Below, piece after piece: positions 1 to 12,100 of a stretch of DNA of 64,000 nt. Source of the stretch: Isoetes taiwanensis (lineage: Eukaryota > Streptophyta > Lycopodiopsida > Isoetales > Isoetaceae); NCBI GenBank assembly GCA_021234155.1, contig JAJEKV010000094.1, forward strand, positions 2,823,442-2,887,441. The letters are read 5' to 3'. The notes below the pieces were generated by a model. The model was not told the DNA's origin. It saw nothing but the letters and a program-made list of their open reading frames with translations, and did not search any database. A program made the translations under genes and the position numbers. Every line of letters begins with the position of its first letter. The first letter of the stretch is position 1.

Positions 1-780
1 CAGTGACATCAGAGCGATGTACTTGGTTGACCAAAATCTAGCACTGGCCATAACCCTGAATAGGTAGATTAACCGACCTAGTTAAGGAATGGAATGAGAA
101 TTCCAACCGTGAATCTCGATAGTGGGAGAAAGTTTTTTCCTCCCAATTAGAAGGGTCGTATAAATAGGCTAAGTTATAGACTAGGGGAAAAATAATGAGT
201 CAAACGAACATTTTATTAAAATTGGAATGGAAATTATATATTGACACTAAGATGTTACATGATAAAGATATCGAAGAATCATCGGAATCCGAGGCCGCAG
301 TGAAATATGGTGTAAATTTGTAATTAGCCACCCAAGAACCATTGAAAATTAACAAAAATTCAAAAAATAAAAGGGAGGAGGGGGTTCACCATTAATAAGT
401 GTCGAGCAGGAATATTCTTCGTGTGTGAGCATCTTTCCCTTTTTAAACCTCTTTTTCCCTAATTTTGTCCTAAGACACTTTCTTACGCCCTAAGGAGATC
501 TTTACGTTAAAGTAATTTGTTTTTAATCCGCAAGACATGGCGCGCAGCAATTGCACAGAAAGGAAGATTAGGATCCCAAGAAAAGGTCCGAGCATGGCGG
601 AGATTGCAGCGGGAAGCGGATCCCGGAGCATTTGCACCCAACAGTAAGCAAGGGCGACAAACCAAGCAGCTCTGACTCCTCCGACGAGCCTATTATACAA
701 CGGGCGAGCAAGCACCAAGTAGCTTGTCCAACTCGACTCAGCGAACGGACGAGACTGCCTAGGTAGGGATGATATTCAGA
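1..780. other. No gene recognised; decayed leader of the first Ty3/gypsy copy
   Basis: No coding signal is visible on either strand. The open frames on the minus strand here are Leu/Ser-rich antisense readings of purine-rich DNA. By position this should be the 5' part of the element whose pol starts near 1790, but no LTR end or primer-binding site is recognisable, so the 5' LTR probably lies outside the window or has decayed. Confidence 0.4.
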
Positions 781-810
781 AGTGATCAGCAAGAGAAGCA
801 GCAACAGTAG

Positions 811-1116
811 CAAGAGCAAACAGGCCCGAGGAAGCAGAAGGGAAAGGAGAAAGTAGCAGAATGGCCGGAGGAGAGGCAGGAAAGGGAAAGGAGGGAGAAG
901 AAGCGGGAGGAAAGACACAGAGAGAAGAAAAAGAAGCAGAGAACAGACCGATCACGCGAGAGCGTAGTCATCAAAAAATCTCCACGAAATGAAACCGAGT
1001 CGGAGGAGGAGGAGGAAGAAGAGGAGGAAGTTGGAGAACCTTTGGACTTCAATGCTCGACCGCCATTTCCGGTGTGGCCCAAGCCACCAAAGATAACAAA
1101 GAAGAAAAAGGCGTGA
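811..1116 (+). pseudogene. Lys/Arg/Glu-rich open stretch upstream of the H3-like relic
   Basis: Frame 1 stays open for about 101 codons between stops at 808 and 1114. It encodes a strongly charged segment: a basic Arg/Glu/Lys part, then a run of about ten Glu from a GAG/GAA repeat near 1003-1032, then a Pro/Lys-rich end (PKPPKITKKKK). No start codon is obvious. It could be a low-complexity remnant of an accessory ORF of the element, or the extended N-terminal tail of the H3-like protein that follows about 115 bp later. I favour element-derived coding sequence because the frame is long and open, but purine-rich simple sequence alone could produce this. Confidence 0.35.
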
Positions 1117-1229
1117 GAGAAGGCCTTTAAACTCAAGCAAGACATTTTTAAGAGGAAAAAGGCATCATTAAGGGTTTACTTTTGAAAGTGGACCAGAAAC
1201 AATGATTGGTATTGCAAGCAAAATGTGCT

Positions 1230-1531
1230 GAAGTTCATCAAGGACAGAAGACTGAAGAACCAGTTTTCTGCGAGATTTGGCACTTCCAGCAGTGCGCGAA
1301 TCTCCAAATAAGGAAGGCTCCATTTAAGCGCCTCCTGCGAGAAGTTCTGCAGGAATTCAAGATGGACTTCGGGTCACCACGATGACGATCTAAGCACTGC
1401 AAGAGGCGTACGAAGCAGAGCTCGTCCAACTGTTTGAAGAAGACAACCTCCGTGCCATTCATCCGCAAAGGGTTACAGTTATGCCCAAGGAATTGAATTT
1501 GGCACAGAGGATTAGAAAAGCCAAAATTTAG
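1230..1531 (+). pseudogene. Histone H3-like relic inside a Ty3/gypsy element
   Basis: Translation in the frame with codon starts divisible by 3, from about 1230 to a stop at 1383, gives an H3 alpha-N/alpha-1 region: EIWHFQQ, then IRKAPFKRLLREVLQEFKMD. The reading then moves to frame 2, and 1394-1531 continues with [38 protein letters not shown] and a stop at 1529. This is the H3 alpha-2/alpha-3 region (canonical [36 protein letters not shown]). The gap between the halves is 26 nt where 27 would keep frame, so one nucleotide was lost, and a TAA precedes ALQEA. The residues EI.HFQ..NL.I resemble centromeric H3 (EIRHFQ) more than canonical H3 (EIRKYQ). It lies about 260 bp upstream of the recognisable pol remnant of the same element family that carries a second, better H3 at 58421-58760. 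The product would not be functional. Confidence 0.8.
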
Positions 1532-1789
1532 GAAGAGTTTGTATAAAATTTTGAATTAATATGTATATATTTTTTTACGTAATGATAATTTGCAAAAGTT
1601 TTCCTACCTAAAATGTTGGAATTTAGGTTAAAATCAAGTGACCCGCGCCACTCTGCGTAAAATGCCTTTCTGAGAGTCTTGAAAATCCCATTTGCACCGA
1701 GTAACCCAGTTTGCCAAATTTTATGCTTAAAAGTGTCAGATTAAGAAGAAATAAGTTAGTAGATAGGTTAGAACAAATTTGTGAACTAT

Positions 1790-3010
1790 TGTCCTATAGA
1801 GGTGTGGAGTGTGAGATCACTCTTACATTAGATGCTAAGCCTACTAGCAAGGCTGCCTATAGGATGAGCACCCAGAGCTAGCAGAGCTAAAGAAGCAATT
1901 GCAGGAATTGCCATTCGACCAAGCGTATCGCCCTTTAAAGCTCGTATTCTCTTTGTGAAGAAGAAAGATAGAAGTCTAAAAATGTGCATTGACTATCGAC
2001 AGCTTAATAAGCAAACGATAAAGAACAGATATGCATTGCCAAGGGCTGATGACTTAATGGATCAGCTCCAGGGAGCAAGGGTCTTCTGCAAAATCGACTT
2101 GAGATCGGGCTATTACCAAATAAAAATCAAGGAGGAAGATATTCATAAGACCGCTTTCAGAACGCGATATGGGCACTATGAGTTCACAGTTATGCCCTTT
2201 GGTTTATTAAATACTCCAGCAACTTTTATGCATTTGATGAAGGATGTTTTCATGGAGTTCTTAGACGAGTTCGCCATCATCTTCTTTGATGATATCTTGG
2301 TTTACAGCAAATCAATGGAAGAACGTGCAATCCATTTGAGGAGAGTCTTGGAGAAGTTAAGAAGATACCGCTTGTTTGGAAAGCCCCAAAGTGTCGTTTC
2401 ACAACACCAAAGGTGGAATACCTAGGTCATGTGGTGTCAGCCAAAGGAATCGCCACTGGTACATCCCAGATCGAAGCAATAATCGACTGGCCAACACCAA
2501 AAACGTGACAGATGTAAGAAGCTTCCTCGGCCTTGCAGGTTTTTATAGGATGTTTGTGAAAGACTTTGCTAAGTCAAGCTTCCTTTGACAAGCCCAAGGA
2601 AGCCTTGACAACAGCACCAGTGTTAATCTTGCCTGACCTGAAAAAAGATAAGTTGGTGGCAATAGATGCAAGCATGATAGCAACGGGAGGAGTGGTCATG
2701 CAGGAGGGCAGGGTAGTCGCCTACGACTCCAAGAAGATGAATGACGTCGAACAGTGCTATCCCACGCATGATCAAGAGCTCCTAGCAGTTGTAAGGGCTC
2801 TTCGTATTTGGAGGCATTATTTGCTTGGTAGGAAGTTACAGTTAGACACTGACCATCAAGCTTCCAATACATCTCTACAAAACCACTCCTCAATTTGAGG
2901 CAAAGACGCTAAATGGAATTCCTCGAAGCGTATGACTTTGAGATAGCTTATAAGCCAGGAAAGTTAAACGTAGTTGTCGACGCACTCTCTCATCGGCCCT
3001 TGGAGACTAG
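1790..3010 (+). pseudogene. Ty3/gypsy pol remnant: reverse transcriptase and RNase H
   Basis: Decayed polyprotein coding sequence spread over three frames. 1790-1870 encodes the pre-RT segment RGVECEITL, shared with the minus copy near 53940. 1955-2425 is the RT fingers and palm: [34 protein letters not shown] and the catalytic box FFDDILVYS near 2282-2308. A frameshift near 2380 moves the reading to [13 protein letters not shown] and [12 protein letters not shown], up to about 2580. About 40 residues of RT thumb/connection are then missing compared with the minus copy. 2589-2990 carries RNase H, with [33 protein letters not shown] and a broken TDHQ box, and then KPGKLNVVVDALSHR. The element is inactive. 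It is more diverged from the family than the copy at 51263-54200. Confidence 0.93.
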
Positions 3011-4450
3011 AATGCACTACAACGCCATATGGACTTTGGCAAGTGAATTCGGCAAGAAGATGGAGAAAGCCATTCCCTCAAGTGTGGAATTCAAGGAAGT
3101 ATGGGCTAGCCTTGGCAAGGACGCAAGGACTGATAAAGAAAGAGAAACCTATAAGAAATATAAAAAGGAAGGCAATCTTTTATATTGCAAGGACAAACTT
3201 CGTGTCCCTGAGTCATTGGGAGTAAGAAAGCTAATACTTTACGATACATACAATAGCCCAATAGCCGGCCATGCAGGGTCCATGAAAACTTACTTCGACA
3301 TAAGAAGTAGTTACTTTTGACTAGCCATGAAGAAGGACATCGCCAACTACATTCAGCAGTGTCAATTGTGTCAGCAAATGAAAGTGGAGCAACTTCGGAT
3401 TTTGGGAGCTCTTGAACCTTTGCCAATCCCAAATACAAAGTGGGAAGTGGTCAGCATGGATTTCATAATGGGCCTTCTACGAACAACAAGGGATGAAGAT
3501 GCCTTAATGCTAGTGGTCGGCAAAGTATCTAAGATGGCACACTTTTTGCCATGTCAAACTACGGATACAACATTAGACATTGCCTTGCTTTTTGCAAAGG
3601 AGATAGCCCAGAGAAATCATTTTTGATAGAGTTTTGAAATTCATAAGCGCCTCTTGGAAGGATTTCTTCTCCACCACAGGGACGAAGCTTTGCATGAGTA
3701 CAACAAATCATCCCCAAACTGATGGTCAGGCGGAGAGAACGAACAGAATCCTAGAGGATATGTTGAGACACTACATGTGGAATAAGCAATCTAAGTGGGA
3801 GGACTACATTGTAGAGTTTGTATACGATAGCACCAAGCAAGAATCCTCTCAGATGTCCTTTATGATAATGTCTCACACATGATACTTGGCACAATCCCAT
3901 GTCCAAAGTAGAGATCTCTCAAAAATTGTTGGAGAATATGCAAGAGCTAGTGGAGGAAATCTGAGGGTATTTGTTAGCCGCAAGAAGCCATCAAACGAGC
4001 TTGGCAAACAAGGTAAGAGAATTTCAGGTCGGACATAGCGTGTGGCTCAAGATTAAAGTCAAGCAAGCCAGGCTCCGCATCAGTAATTGCAAGAAACTTG
4101 CTCCAAGGTGGGCAAGACCCTTCAAACTTATTGAAAGAGTAGGTACACAATCCTACAGATTTGATCTCCTAGCTCACTTAAAAGTATATAAAGTCTTCCA
4201 TGTAAGTCTTCTTAAGAAACATACACCCAATCTTGAAGAGGTATTGGAGACCCCAACATTGTTGAAAATGATGGAGGAACAAGTTGAGATTGTTCCCCAA
4301 AACCTCCTTGATAAGGCATAAGAAGATAAGAAGGTCAAAGTTCCTTCAATATATGGTCAGCAGAAGCACTTACCAGTGGAAGATGCAACTTGGATACTAA
4401 AATAGGATTTGGAAAGACTGTACCCATAGTTTATGGAGCAATTTGATGGC
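3010..4450 (+). pseudogene. Ty3/gypsy pol remnant: integrase and chromodomain
   Basis: Continuation of the same pol. The zinc-binding HHCC region reads HAGSMKTYFDIRSSYF, a stop, then MKKDIANYIQQCQLCQQ (3260-3380). The DDE core has its first Asp in SMDFIMGLL (about 3459) and the catalytic Glu region in TDGQAERTNRI (about 3720); the SDR segment with the second Asp is lost in the gap at 3605-3640. 3971-4321 encodes the GPY/F-like domain (ARPFKLIERVGTQSYRFD) and FHVSLLKKHTPNLEEVLE. A chromodomain follows, broken by a stop near 4321, with VEDATWILK still readable near 4376-4402. A chromodomain after integrase places the family among chromoviruses and suggests chromatin-targeted integration. Confidence 0.92.
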
Positions 4451-4589
4451 CAGATCGCCTCTAAATTAATCGATACCGACTTGTTAGGTAAGTGATAGCT
4501 TTAACATGTATGATTGTGCTTAAGAAAAGAGAGCGATGCATATTAGGATAGCTAAGATGCATACAAGTAAGCATTGGGTCATTGACGAT

Positions 4590-4920
4590 GATGAGAGCAT
4601 ACTAAATGTTCTCTACGTCGTGATGCACTGCGGGTGTGCATGATCGAAGATCATGTAGGATTAAGCACGTGATCGTGGGCGATGATAGGATCATCCTAGA
4701 TGTTCCCTACGCTTAAACCTTCAGCGTCATGATGCATTGCGAGTGTGCATGACCGGGGGTCATGTAGGTGGAGCGGGTAATCGTGGGCGATGATGGGATT
4801 GTCCTAAACGTTCCTTAGCCATGATGCATTGCGTGTGCGCATGACCGAAGGTCGTGTGGGGATTTAATTATGCGATCATGGGCAATAGTATCATCTTAAA
4901 TGGTTCTTAAGCTTAAATCT
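4590..4920 (+). repeat. Imperfect tandem repeat in the 3' untranslated part of the element
   Basis: Three to four diverged units share the core TGATGCAYTGCGNGTGTGCATGA followed by TCATGTAGG and a GTGATCGTGGGCGATGAT block. Unit cores begin near 4621, 4730 and 4822, so the period is about 92-109 bp. The repeats lie between the chromodomain and the 3' LTR. No coding role is seen. Confidence 0.7.
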
Positions 4921-5356
4921 TATGGGCCATGATCGGGTGCAGGTAATAGAGGTAACTTTGAGCTAGTAGTTCGGCTCAAGGAGGTATTAGGGGGGTGGTC
5001 CACTTAAAACCACAACTTATTAACTAAACTAATGTAATGTGCTACGTATTGCAGGTCAGTAAAGAGCATAGAGGAAGGAGCACATTATGGGAAGAATAGG
5101 AGTTATAGATTTTGCGCTTAGTTTATAAACTCCTAAACATGTTGTGATGACATTACTTGTTAACTTTTATAATGATAACTATTAAAGCTAATGCAATTTT
5201 GTATAAGTAGGTAGTATAGCCTTACAATTAATGTTATAAGTAAATATTGGAAGTTGATCATTTCAATAAAGTGAATTACTATATTCCTTGTTATTGTATC
5301 TTGTAAGGTTGATGAAGGTTCGTCACCTTATCATAATGATGAGAACAACATTATGC

Positions 5357-5370
5357 TAAGGGGGGAAGAA
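5357..5370 (+). promoter_or_regulatory. Polypurine tract before the 3' LTR
   Basis: A purine run (AAGGGGGGAAGAA) directly abuts the LTR start at 5371. In LTR retrotransposons this tract primes plus-strand DNA synthesis. The sister copies have AAGGTGGGGAGA at the same place (48082 and 63211). Confidence 0.75.
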
Positions 5371-6369
5371 TATGACGTCTCTCTAAAATAAACCGTATAA
5401 ATACATATATTTTAGGCCACGTCACCATACAAGCCTACCTTAGTAGCCTTGTATACCTTAGTGTGGAGAAGGGAATATGGCTAAGTCATTATATATAACA
5501 TAGCCAACCTTAGATATGGAACTATTTCCACATGCCTCCATCCTACTGGCAAATGCACCCTATAGGAGCCACATGGCATGACATGGCAACCCTAACCTAG
5601 ATCTTGAACCCTAATAATCAATGAGCACCATACAACGGGGTCAGTGGCAAGATAGAGGGAGTCCCTGCTGAGCGCAACTACTGGGGACTTGGAGCGGGCT
5701 AGGCTTATAGCCAGTCACTTTGAGAGTGCCGAGCATGAGTCCGACACTTCCTGGGTCGATGGTGTCACCCTGACCCTCAGGAGTTGCAGGTGTTGGCCTG
5801 GCTCTTGTTTTGGGGAGTTCATAGGTAAAAACGTGTGTCGCTACGATCCTCTAACCACCTATCGAGCCATTGTCACCCGAGAGGGGAGAAGCAGCCCTTC
5901 CTACCTCATCGGACTAGGGAGATGCAGCCCGAGTAGCAAGAGGGGCGGATGGAGTGGTCAACCCTAGCCATTTGTCTATTGCTAGCCCAGTCATTATTAT
6001 ATCTCAATCTGTTCTATCTTGAGACCCCATTTGGCAGTCGATTTTTCCCATGAGTCTGAGCACGGGGTAGGAGCTCATGTGATGATGTGTTGATATCTAT
6101 GATGGATCTATTATTCGTTGGATGGCACTACTCTTCGAGCTAGCTGACTATATTGTATTGTATTGTCAGTGCTGACATCGTATTTATGCTTCTGTTGTTA
6201 TAGGAGCCCATAGGAGGCGGGGCGTGCAAGACACCTTTGTATCTCCTCCCCGTGCCCTGGCCATCCCAGGAACGGGGCAGACGGAGGGCATATGCAGCAA
6301 ATGTACTGGATGAGGGATTTCTCGCGAGATATACGACCATGCATCATATATTTGGTGGGGAGCGTCACA
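5371..6369 (+). repeat. LTR of the H3-carrying Ty3/gypsy family (3' LTR of the first copy)
   Basis: The LTR begins TATGACGTC, a one-base variant of the family start TGTGACG, and ends GGGGAGCGTCACA at 6369, giving about 999 bp. The inner parts match the other LTRs of the window: a GACACTTCCTGG block, a GGGGCGGATGGAGTGG block and the terminal GGGAGCGTCACA. It contains a TATAAATA sequence near 5396 and a telomere-type box AACCCTAA at 5607-5614. The inverted ends TGTGACG/CGTCACA are typical LTR termini. No target-site duplication can be checked because the 5' LTR is not in the window. Confidence 0.85.
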
Positions 6370-6699
6370 CGACACGAGGGTGTGTCACCTATAGTTTGGA
6401 CAAAAGTTGCATACCCTAGGCACAAGATAATCTATAGTGAAGGCATTTCAAACATGACTTCTTACAAGATGAAATCTATAGTGACGACATTTCAACAGGA
6501 ATTTTTCTTTAACTTCACTGTTTTAGTGTGTGCTACATATCCTACACGAGGTGCATGCTGGACTAACCTCGATCATCCGATCCATCCATCCTACGATCTA
6601 CACTATGTGTTGGGGCTTCTGGACACCTCTCGTTTCAATTATGGTCATTTATGATTGGGGGTGCCAATGATTTTGAAAGATGAAATATAGGTCACTTAA

Positions 6700-6800
6700 G
6701 GTTTTAAAATATAAAATACAGGGCCTCGAACCTCTACCAAATATTTTGATATCCTAATAAAGATGCTTTAACCAATGCAATCAATAAATTAAAATGCTTA
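6700..6800 (-). mobile_element. tRNA-derived SINE-like sequence
   Basis: On the minus strand, GCATTGGTTAAAGCATC resembles a pol III A box. About 35 bp downstream is GAGGTTCGAGGCCC, close to a B box (GGTTCGANNCC). The tRNA-like part does not fold into an intact tRNA and has no clear anticodon arm, so a SINE head or decayed tRNA relic is more likely than a gene. Confidence 0.45.
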
Positions 6801-7700
6801 TTTATTCTATTAAATCTATCCATTGAATTTTTTTAGGGATATGGTCTATAGGCTCGAGAATGGTGATTTATTCCTCTATATTAAAGAACCCTGAAAACCC
6901 CATGTTATTCTGCTACATATTCATCAAACAAGGCTAGTCAACAGGAGAGTATTCCTTTATTAGCATTGATGGATGTTGCTATTATGATCAAGATTTTTTT
7001 TTTTGAAAACCCGAAAGGGCGAGGTTTTTTAGTCCCAATCGGCATGTATCATTTCAGCATGTATCTTCTCGACTATGTATCTTCCGGTTGGTTTTTAAAG
7101 AGATGTTCGTGAGGATTAGCATGTATCTTCTGGTTGATTTTTAAAGAGATGCCGATGAGGGTCTTATCCAGTGTTGGTCTTCTCAATAGTTTTGGAAGAT
7201 ATGATCGTAGGAGGTGCAACTAGCATCATAAGATGTAAAGCGACTCAAAAGAGACCAAGTCTGGCTACCATGAACCCCCTAGGTTCCCCACTCCTTCAGT
7301 CCCTTGGACTCCCCATGCCAAACTTGCGTTGATCCATAAATCAACATAGTGCAGTTTTAAATCATTCCCAAATGATTCTTAGATGAACACCATCTTAGTA
7401 GCCAATGTCCCTTGAGATCTGTGATCTCTTATGTAGCACACTAAAGCTCATGGCACTGCCAGTTAACTAGTTGTACTATGATAACTTCATTAGATGTTAT
7501 TTCTAATTGACAGTCACTTAACTTATTTAATGTATTTTAATATACGAAACTTTCAATGATTAGTAGCAACTTGATCTACTCTGGGGTGTCTCAATGCCAC
7601 TGAGCCAGAGACATCCATTGTAACAATCGTAGAGATTAGAACTATAAAGTGAATTAGAGCACGTCTTTATATTGATCAATGAAAGCTAACTTGTTGATAA
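6801..7700. other. No gene recognised; short LINE 3' tail relic near 7000-7050
   Basis: No credible coding frame. Around 7000-7050, a T run followed by GAAAACCCGAAAGGGCGAGG and GTCCCAATCGGC resembles the 3' untranslated end shared by the LINE copies at 9018-9110 and 14600-14700, so a small LINE tail fragment is likely. Confidence 0.4.
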
Positions 7701-7709
7701 TGGGGGTGG

Positions 7710-9150
7710 CAGAGCTCAGCTTTTGCGCCAGATCATTAGCTCATATACGCTGATGATGTAAACCTTATAGCTTATACTGCGAAAGATATGCAGTGCTATC
7801 TGGGTGCCTTGGACACATTCTACTAGGCCACTGGCATGTGCGCCAATCTGGCCAAGACTAAGGTGGTTCGAATCTCACTCAGCCAAGGCATCCCTTATTC
7901 ACTTGCCGACAAGGGAAAAATGCGGAGGTGAACCCACCTACATGTATTTGAAAATGGAGTTTCCTTCTACCATGTACTGGGATATTTCTAACTGGTTACA
8001 AGAGACACGAGGATGGAAACCACTATATATAATGCAGAACAACATTCACAAAGTGGAGTTGTATGACTGGGCTCATCAGTGAGCTCATTCTTTTACATAG
8101 GTCGAACTCTGGGGCCTAATGATGTTCTTTGCTACATGGAATGACTTGGACCAGGTGCAGAAAGTCTTCGTAACACGGGCGCTGGGAGTGAAATCCACGG
8201 TCCCATATCAACATCTACTGCAGAGAGAGATTTCTTGCCTCTTCTGAAAAAAGCCCTGGATTGCCACATCGTCCACTTTCAAAAGATGTTCAATATGGAT
8301 GATGCTCATCTCCCCTACTTGGTTTACATTGTGGCAATAGGGCCACAACGCCTTAACGCCTGCTGGGAGGGAAAATAGGCCCAGTGGCTAGTCAGATGCA
8401 ATATACAGGCGTACATGTGCATATAGGTGCAAACAAAAGATGATCGCCATATTTTGAAACAGTACCTTGATGCTTGCTTCCTCGGCAAGTTTTGGGATGT
8501 TAATGCCCTTGAACAGGTTAAGACAGCACATTACCAGTTTTGGGATGTTAATGCCCTTGAACAGGTTAAGGCAACACATTACAAGCAACATATAAACTCC
8601 ACACTGGAATGAAGCATGCAACTTTACCTGCATACGTATTTGCCCAAGAAAAAATGTCGACTCAATGCTTCAATTTGTACATGTGCGCACCCTCTCCGAC
8701 TTTAGACCGACTGATGGATTGGGGAAGCACTCCAAGATAGGCTTTGTCAATGCTGCCAAGTGGGGGCCATTGATGATGAATATCACTTTCTTAAGAGTTA
8801 TCCGACGTATGATCACATCCGAGCATGCTATGATGAGTTGATCAGGCCCAACCAGCTACTACATATGATATTAAGCACCGCTTCAGTATGTCGCAGGGGT
8901 CATATAACCAAGAGGTCATGGATATGCGGAATCAACTATGTCCTCAGATACTGTCCTAACATGTACCACAACATGATGTATATTTGTTCAGTCTGTTAGC
9001 ATTCTTATTACTACCATGGCTTTTCCCTCGAAAATCCTTTGGGGTGAGGGTTTCTTGACTCGGACAGTAATATATTTGTTGCACTTCTTTTGTTAGGTCT
9101 CATAGGTCAATTAGTCCCAATGCATAATAAAATCATTCAATTCAACTCAA
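7710..9150 (+). pseudogene. LINE (non-LTR retrotransposon) remnant, 5'-truncated
   Basis: The reverse-transcriptase active-site box YADD is encoded at 7746-7757, followed by a frame with MCANLAKTKVV, then SFLLPC/PSTMYWDISNWLQETRGW and YIMQNNIHKVELYDWAHQ to 8082. Decayed C-terminal sequence follows, and the zinc-finger-like end LCQCCQVGAIDDEYH at about 8743-8790. The 3' end resembles that of the other LINEs here (TCTCATAGGYCARTT) and finishes in ATTCA-like repeats near 9150. All frames are interrupted by stops. It belongs to the same family as the copies at 13892-16525. Confidence 0.85.
8489..8584 (+). repeat. 48-bp tandem duplication inside the LINE coding region
   Basis: The sequence GTTTTGGGATGTTAATGCCC and its continuation occurs twice, starting at 8489 and 8537. 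The period is exactly 48 bp, so 16 residues (FWDVNALEQVK...) are repeated in frame. The related LINE at 14769-15254 has the segment once (LWDHHALEQVKVAHYK). Confidence 0.9.
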
Positions 9151-9159
9151 TTCAAATTT

Positions 9160-12100
9160 AAGTCAAAAAGTTGATGTACACGAATAACACGTCATTTATA
9201 GCAATCTTTTCTGAGACAATGAACTTATTCATTCTACGGCTTTGCGAGCATTGGTTGCTTCGAATTGTGTATGCAATACCGTACATTGCGCCAATTCTGA
9301 AAGTCCATTTTTGGGCATTGCATTTGGCTGGCAAACCATAAACTATTGCATGTAGCGCATGGCCTTTTTTTTATTTATTTATTTATTTATTTATATCGAA
9401 GGACGCCATTTTTTCATCATCACATCATATGTACATATCACACATCACATGGAAGCCAATCCACTACTTAGGTGCTATATGCTAGGAGTTGCTTTGCATG
9501 TGATTATTTAGTACGTATGGCAGGGGTAAGGTCTCTACGACAGAACCGATTGGTCGTACTTGAACCCGTCACCTTGGGGCAACAGATTTTTAAGGTCCCC
9601 ATTACTAGACCGATGTTAGCCATGTTTGAATCTGTGGCCTCGGGTGTGGCAATAGCGCATGTGTGTATTCATGTGTACATTGAACACGTATTAAAATTTT
9701 TAAATAGTGCACTCTCATCCATGTGCAATTTGGGATCATTTCCATCTGTGGCTCCTGGTATTGAAAGCTTCTTTGCATGTCCTATAACAGAGGAAGCCTT
9801 GCATTGTATGTGAGGGTACACTTTTAGGAATTCTCTTGCATGAGCAGTCATCAACAAATGCTTACACTGTGTGGCACAGTAATACATAAGTAGAGGAGTT
9901 TTATCTGATGGATTCCATCGTACCCTATCTGTAGGAGATGTCTGAAGTTGTTCGCTATCATATGCACATTTTTGTTGTCGAGAGCACTTGAAAATGTTCG
10001 AGGGACAATTGGGGCATTACTTAATGTTTGCTCATGCAAGATGGGATGTTGTATGGTTGCTTTGCATAATGGAGTTGAAGGCCTCGATTGCATGACTGTA
10101 GCGTTGAAAGGTGCAACAAAGGATGTTGGGTGCACAGTGGTTGAATCATGGTCATTGCACGTGTGGACGGATGTGGGAGCAATGGATGATGAATGTAGAA
10201 TATTTGTTTGCAATATTGGCTTTATGCTGCTTCCTCACAAGGCGGCGTGGAGTGCTACTAGCTATAGGTATTGAAGGGTGGTCTTTCACAAATAGTTATG
10301 TTTGACGTTTTAATGATAAATATATATTCTCTTGCCTTTCCCAGAAGTAGTTAAATAGGAGCATGTATTTCAATTTCCATCCACCACATAATGAATTACA
10401 TGAATCCATCTGTAATGCGATTGAAGCAATAAGAAGTATAATTGTAGCCATATTTGAAATACTGAGGAAAAGCATGAAATTCTTGCAAGCAAATGAAGAA
10501 AAGGCTTTAAAATGAATATAGAATAAGAAAATGACACAAATCAACGTTGATAGCACATCATAAAAAAATGATTTAAATATACCATAATTGGTATGCACTG
10601 TTCATGTGTTTAGTTTACATATAATACTGGATTCCACAGTTGAGATTCGATGACCTCTAATGCAACATATGTATGTAGTGTAGTCTTAACAATTTTGGAA
10701 ATCCAGTGTAAAAAGAGTTCATATGAAATGTGTATATATATGCTATTACGTACTATGCAATATAGTAATAATAAACTAGACATCAAGTTTTTACAAGTTA
10801 ATTTTGCGTATTGTCCATCGTGGATTGCCAGTGAAAGCCATATCAGGCCTCAAAATAGATAGTTATACAGGTACAGATTATAGTTATAGGCTACGACAAG
10901 AGTATACATAGAAGGACACATGTATTAAACATGTGGGTAGTGAGGATTGTACAATACGGTAGCAAGTATGAGCACCACTATGTGGTTATGTGCAAGAATG
11001 ACATGTGATTCTAGACTTAGGATTGGTTCACACATGTTACTATATCACATAATAACAAGGTTGCGGTCATGAATGTTGGAAAGTAGTATCAAATACTGCA
11101 TTAGTAATGAGATTAAGGATGTCGACTGTGACATTCAAATTTATGTCGTACAGGAAAATAGTAGGATATTCGTGCAAATAAGCATAATGGTATGCTTGTA
11201 CTCGAAGGTATTTAATGAGGTATGAAGTACCAAAGATAAGCATTCAAGTTATCTCAATTGTTTGGGGTTGACTGACGTCGGCAAGTACAACATAGGGACA
11301 TGAAGGTGTTCAAGTCAGGAAAATAACCAGGGTAAGTCTAGCATATATAGCAACATTACATTCAAAAATATCCTGATGATGGTTGGAACGAAATGGACAT
11401 AACATATAATAGGAGTTTAACTACTCAAAGTTCTAGAGGCCAATGAATTGATTCAGCGTTATAAGCTGAGAGTATCAAGTGGGTGTGGAAATAGCAGGAT
11501 GGATGAAATATCCCTTCCAATAATGGAAGAAGGTTAAGATGGTGTCTCTGCCAATTATATCCTCAGGGATAACTGACAAGAAAGCAATACATACCAGTCC
11601 CAAGTCCCAATAAGGAGCAAGATGAGGTGTATAGAACAGATGGGATGAGATTATATGAATCAGTAGTCTATATATTCTGAGAATTTCCTTACTCTCGGGG
11701 GAGAATCCTGAGGTAGGGGAACGAGGATCCCTGGTTCTGAAGTACATATCCGATAGATTATGACTTTAAGACCCTTAAGAAGATAAAGAATTGGATAACG
11801 CTATGGCGGTTGCTAACGAAGGTTCGGTCATAGGGGTTTTCTATTATGAGATCGAGAGGGTTTAATACCTCCGTCTCATTATGAGGGAGCCAAAGAGGAC
11901 AACATTTGAAACTGATCAAAAGTTGAAGGTGACATGATAACTTAAGAAAATAGGTTAATTGTGACAAGGCATGGTTGATATTGGGGATACAAAGGATATT
12001 TAGCTGAAGGAGCCTTTAGAAAAGCTCCTCATCTGGGGTAGTAAACCTTCGGAATTATGGTATAATCCCGTGGGAGGATCATAGTTTATGTACACGACTG

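Noticed and set aside
568-1145. Several Leu/Ser/Phe-rich minus-strand frames
   Set aside because: They are antisense to a GA-rich plus-strand segment; the composition comes from the purine-rich repeat, not from a membrane protein.
4590-4920. Possible CRISPR-like array
   Set aside because: Repeats are diverged, about 100 bp long with no spacers; the genome is eukaryotic.
9472-10274. Three overlapping frames of 108-120 codons on both strands
   Set aside because: No start context, no conserved motif and no codon bias; overlapping frames of equal quality suggest chance.
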